Shown in pieces: positions 63,492-64,000 of a stretch of DNA of 64,000 nucleotides. The stretch covers positions 1 through 64,000 of the forward strand of contig NZ_FNRL01000016.1 in the NCBI RefSeq assembly GCF_900107795.1, in the 5' to 3' direction. The notes beneath the pieces are model-generated. The model was given only the letters and a program-made list of their open reading frames with translations, was not told where the DNA came from and made no database searches. Both the position numbers and the translations under genes were made by a program. Every line of letters begins with the position of its first letter. Position 1 is the first letter of the stretch. This DNA is from Chitinophaga terrae (ex Kim and Jung 2007) (GTDB lineage: Bacteria > Bacteroidota > Bacteroidia > Chitinophagales > Chitinophagaceae).

Positions 63492-64000
63492 ATGCATATT
63501 CATTACTTTCAGCACGTTCCTTTTGAAGGTTTGGGTAGTATTGCCGACTGGATAAGCCGTAAAGGGCATCAACTTTCCTTTACCCGCTGGTACGAACAAC
63601 CGGCATCCCAATTGCCTGAGAATATAGACATGCTCATTATTATGGGCGGAACCATGGGCGTTTACGAGATCGAACAATTTCCCTGGATCAAAACAGAACT
63701 TCAACTGATAGAAGAAGCGATTAAGAAAAACATCAAGGTGCTGGGCATCTGCCTGGGCGCGCAACTGATCGCTTCCGCCTTAGGCGCCGACGTTTACCCG
63801 CAGAACCAGAAAGAAATAGGCTGGTACCCGCTGGATGTCAGCTTCCAGGGCCAGGCTGCAGCATTGGACAAAGTATTCCCTCAACATTTCCCTACTTTTC
63901 ATTTTCATGGGGATATGTTTGATATTCCGCAGGGCGCAACCAGGTTTGCCGCTTCCGCCGCCGGTCCTCACCAGGCCTTTATCAAAGGCGACAGGGTCAT
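63492..64000 (+). CDS. class I glutamine amidotransferase, cut by the window end
   Basis: At least 169 residues are visible. From ATG 63492 the protein reads MHIHYFQHVPFEGLG and carries IIMGGTMGVYE and the nucleophile cysteine in LGICLGAQLIA, then the region before the catalytic His-Glu. It belongs to the GuaA-like class I GATase family, but without a synthetase domain visible; the C-terminus is not in the window. Its role with the upstream methyltransferase-like gene is unknown. Confidence 0.85.
   Translation, partial: MHIHYFQHVPFEGLGSIADWISRKGHQLSFTRWYEQPASQLPENIDMLIIMGGTMGVYEIEQFPWIKTELQLIEEAIKKNIKVLGICLGAQLIASALGADVYPQNQKEIGWYPLDVSFQGQAAALDKVFPQHFPTFHFHGDMFDIPQGATRFAASAAGPHQAFIKGDRV

Overview
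The window looks like chromosome of a Bacteroidota bacterium, most likely in or near Chitinophagaceae (Chitinophaga-like). The signs are the gene families (DUF2851, the DUF2520-KdsC-UbiA-Maf cluster, an argF'-type transcarbamylase, a NagB/PIG-L fusion, FucP-type sugar MFS carriers, a TonB-dependent receptor with an N-terminal carboxypeptidase-regulatory-like domain) and promoters that fit the Bacteroidota TTTG / TAnnTTTG pattern instead of -35/-10 boxes. No phage, integrase, insertion sequence, CRISPR array or rRNA operon was seen.

Layout: 1-5.5 kb-6.5 kb holds a small SdpI-family membrane protein and a tolC-acrA-acrB type RND efflux operon. 6.9-10.6 kb holds lipA, an outer-membrane-type protein, an OsmC protein and a DUF2851 protein. 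10.7-13.5 kb is a SAM-I riboswitch followed by a trans-sulfuration enzyme and homoserine dehydrogenase. 13.6-16.4 kb is a tight leftward cluster (DUF2520, KdsC phosphatase, UbiA prenyltransferase, Maf). 16.7-22.8 kb has housekeeping genes (topA, a SirB1/transglutaminase-like protein, der, era), an Ala/Pro-repeat lipoprotein and an initiator tRNA-Met. 22.9-23.9 kb is a candidate Panacea-type toxin-antitoxin pair, followed by ssb. 24.5-27 kb is a TPP riboswitch with a TonB receptor, presumably for thiamine uptake. 27.2-35.5 kb is a complete leftward arginine operon (GNAT, argG, argC, argD, argF', argB, argE-like, argH) with a long leader that contains a possible 25-residue ORF.

36-53.8 kb is a glycan-catabolism region: GH29 fucosidase, GH109-type oxidoreductase-fold glycosidase, galactokinase, two sugar MFS carriers, a ROK kinase that has lost its zinc cysteines, glycosylasparaginase, CutC, two secreted phosphoesterase-type enzymes, GH20 hexosaminidase and a NagB/PIG-L fusion. 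Together these could strip fucose, GalNAc and GlcNAc from glycoproteins, cleave the GlcNAc-Asn linkage, import the sugars, phosphorylate them and feed GlcNAc into glycolysis. No SusC/SusD pair is present.

53.9-64 kb ends with a type VI secretion accessory module: a VgrG spike, a 1068-residue DUF4280 (PAAR-like) protein carrying a GH19 muramidase/chitinase domain and a C-terminal L,D-transpeptidase/DUF5675-like motif, and exported SH3-type proteins that could give immunity. An LCM-family methyltransferase with a degenerate SAM loop and a truncated glutamine amidotransferase follow. Three long GCAAAG-rich inverted repeats (near 0.1-0.3, 35.9-36.05 and 39.7-39.9 kb) form an unexplained repeat family; two of them bracket the fucosidase/GH109 pair and one supplies the last codons of the fucosidase.
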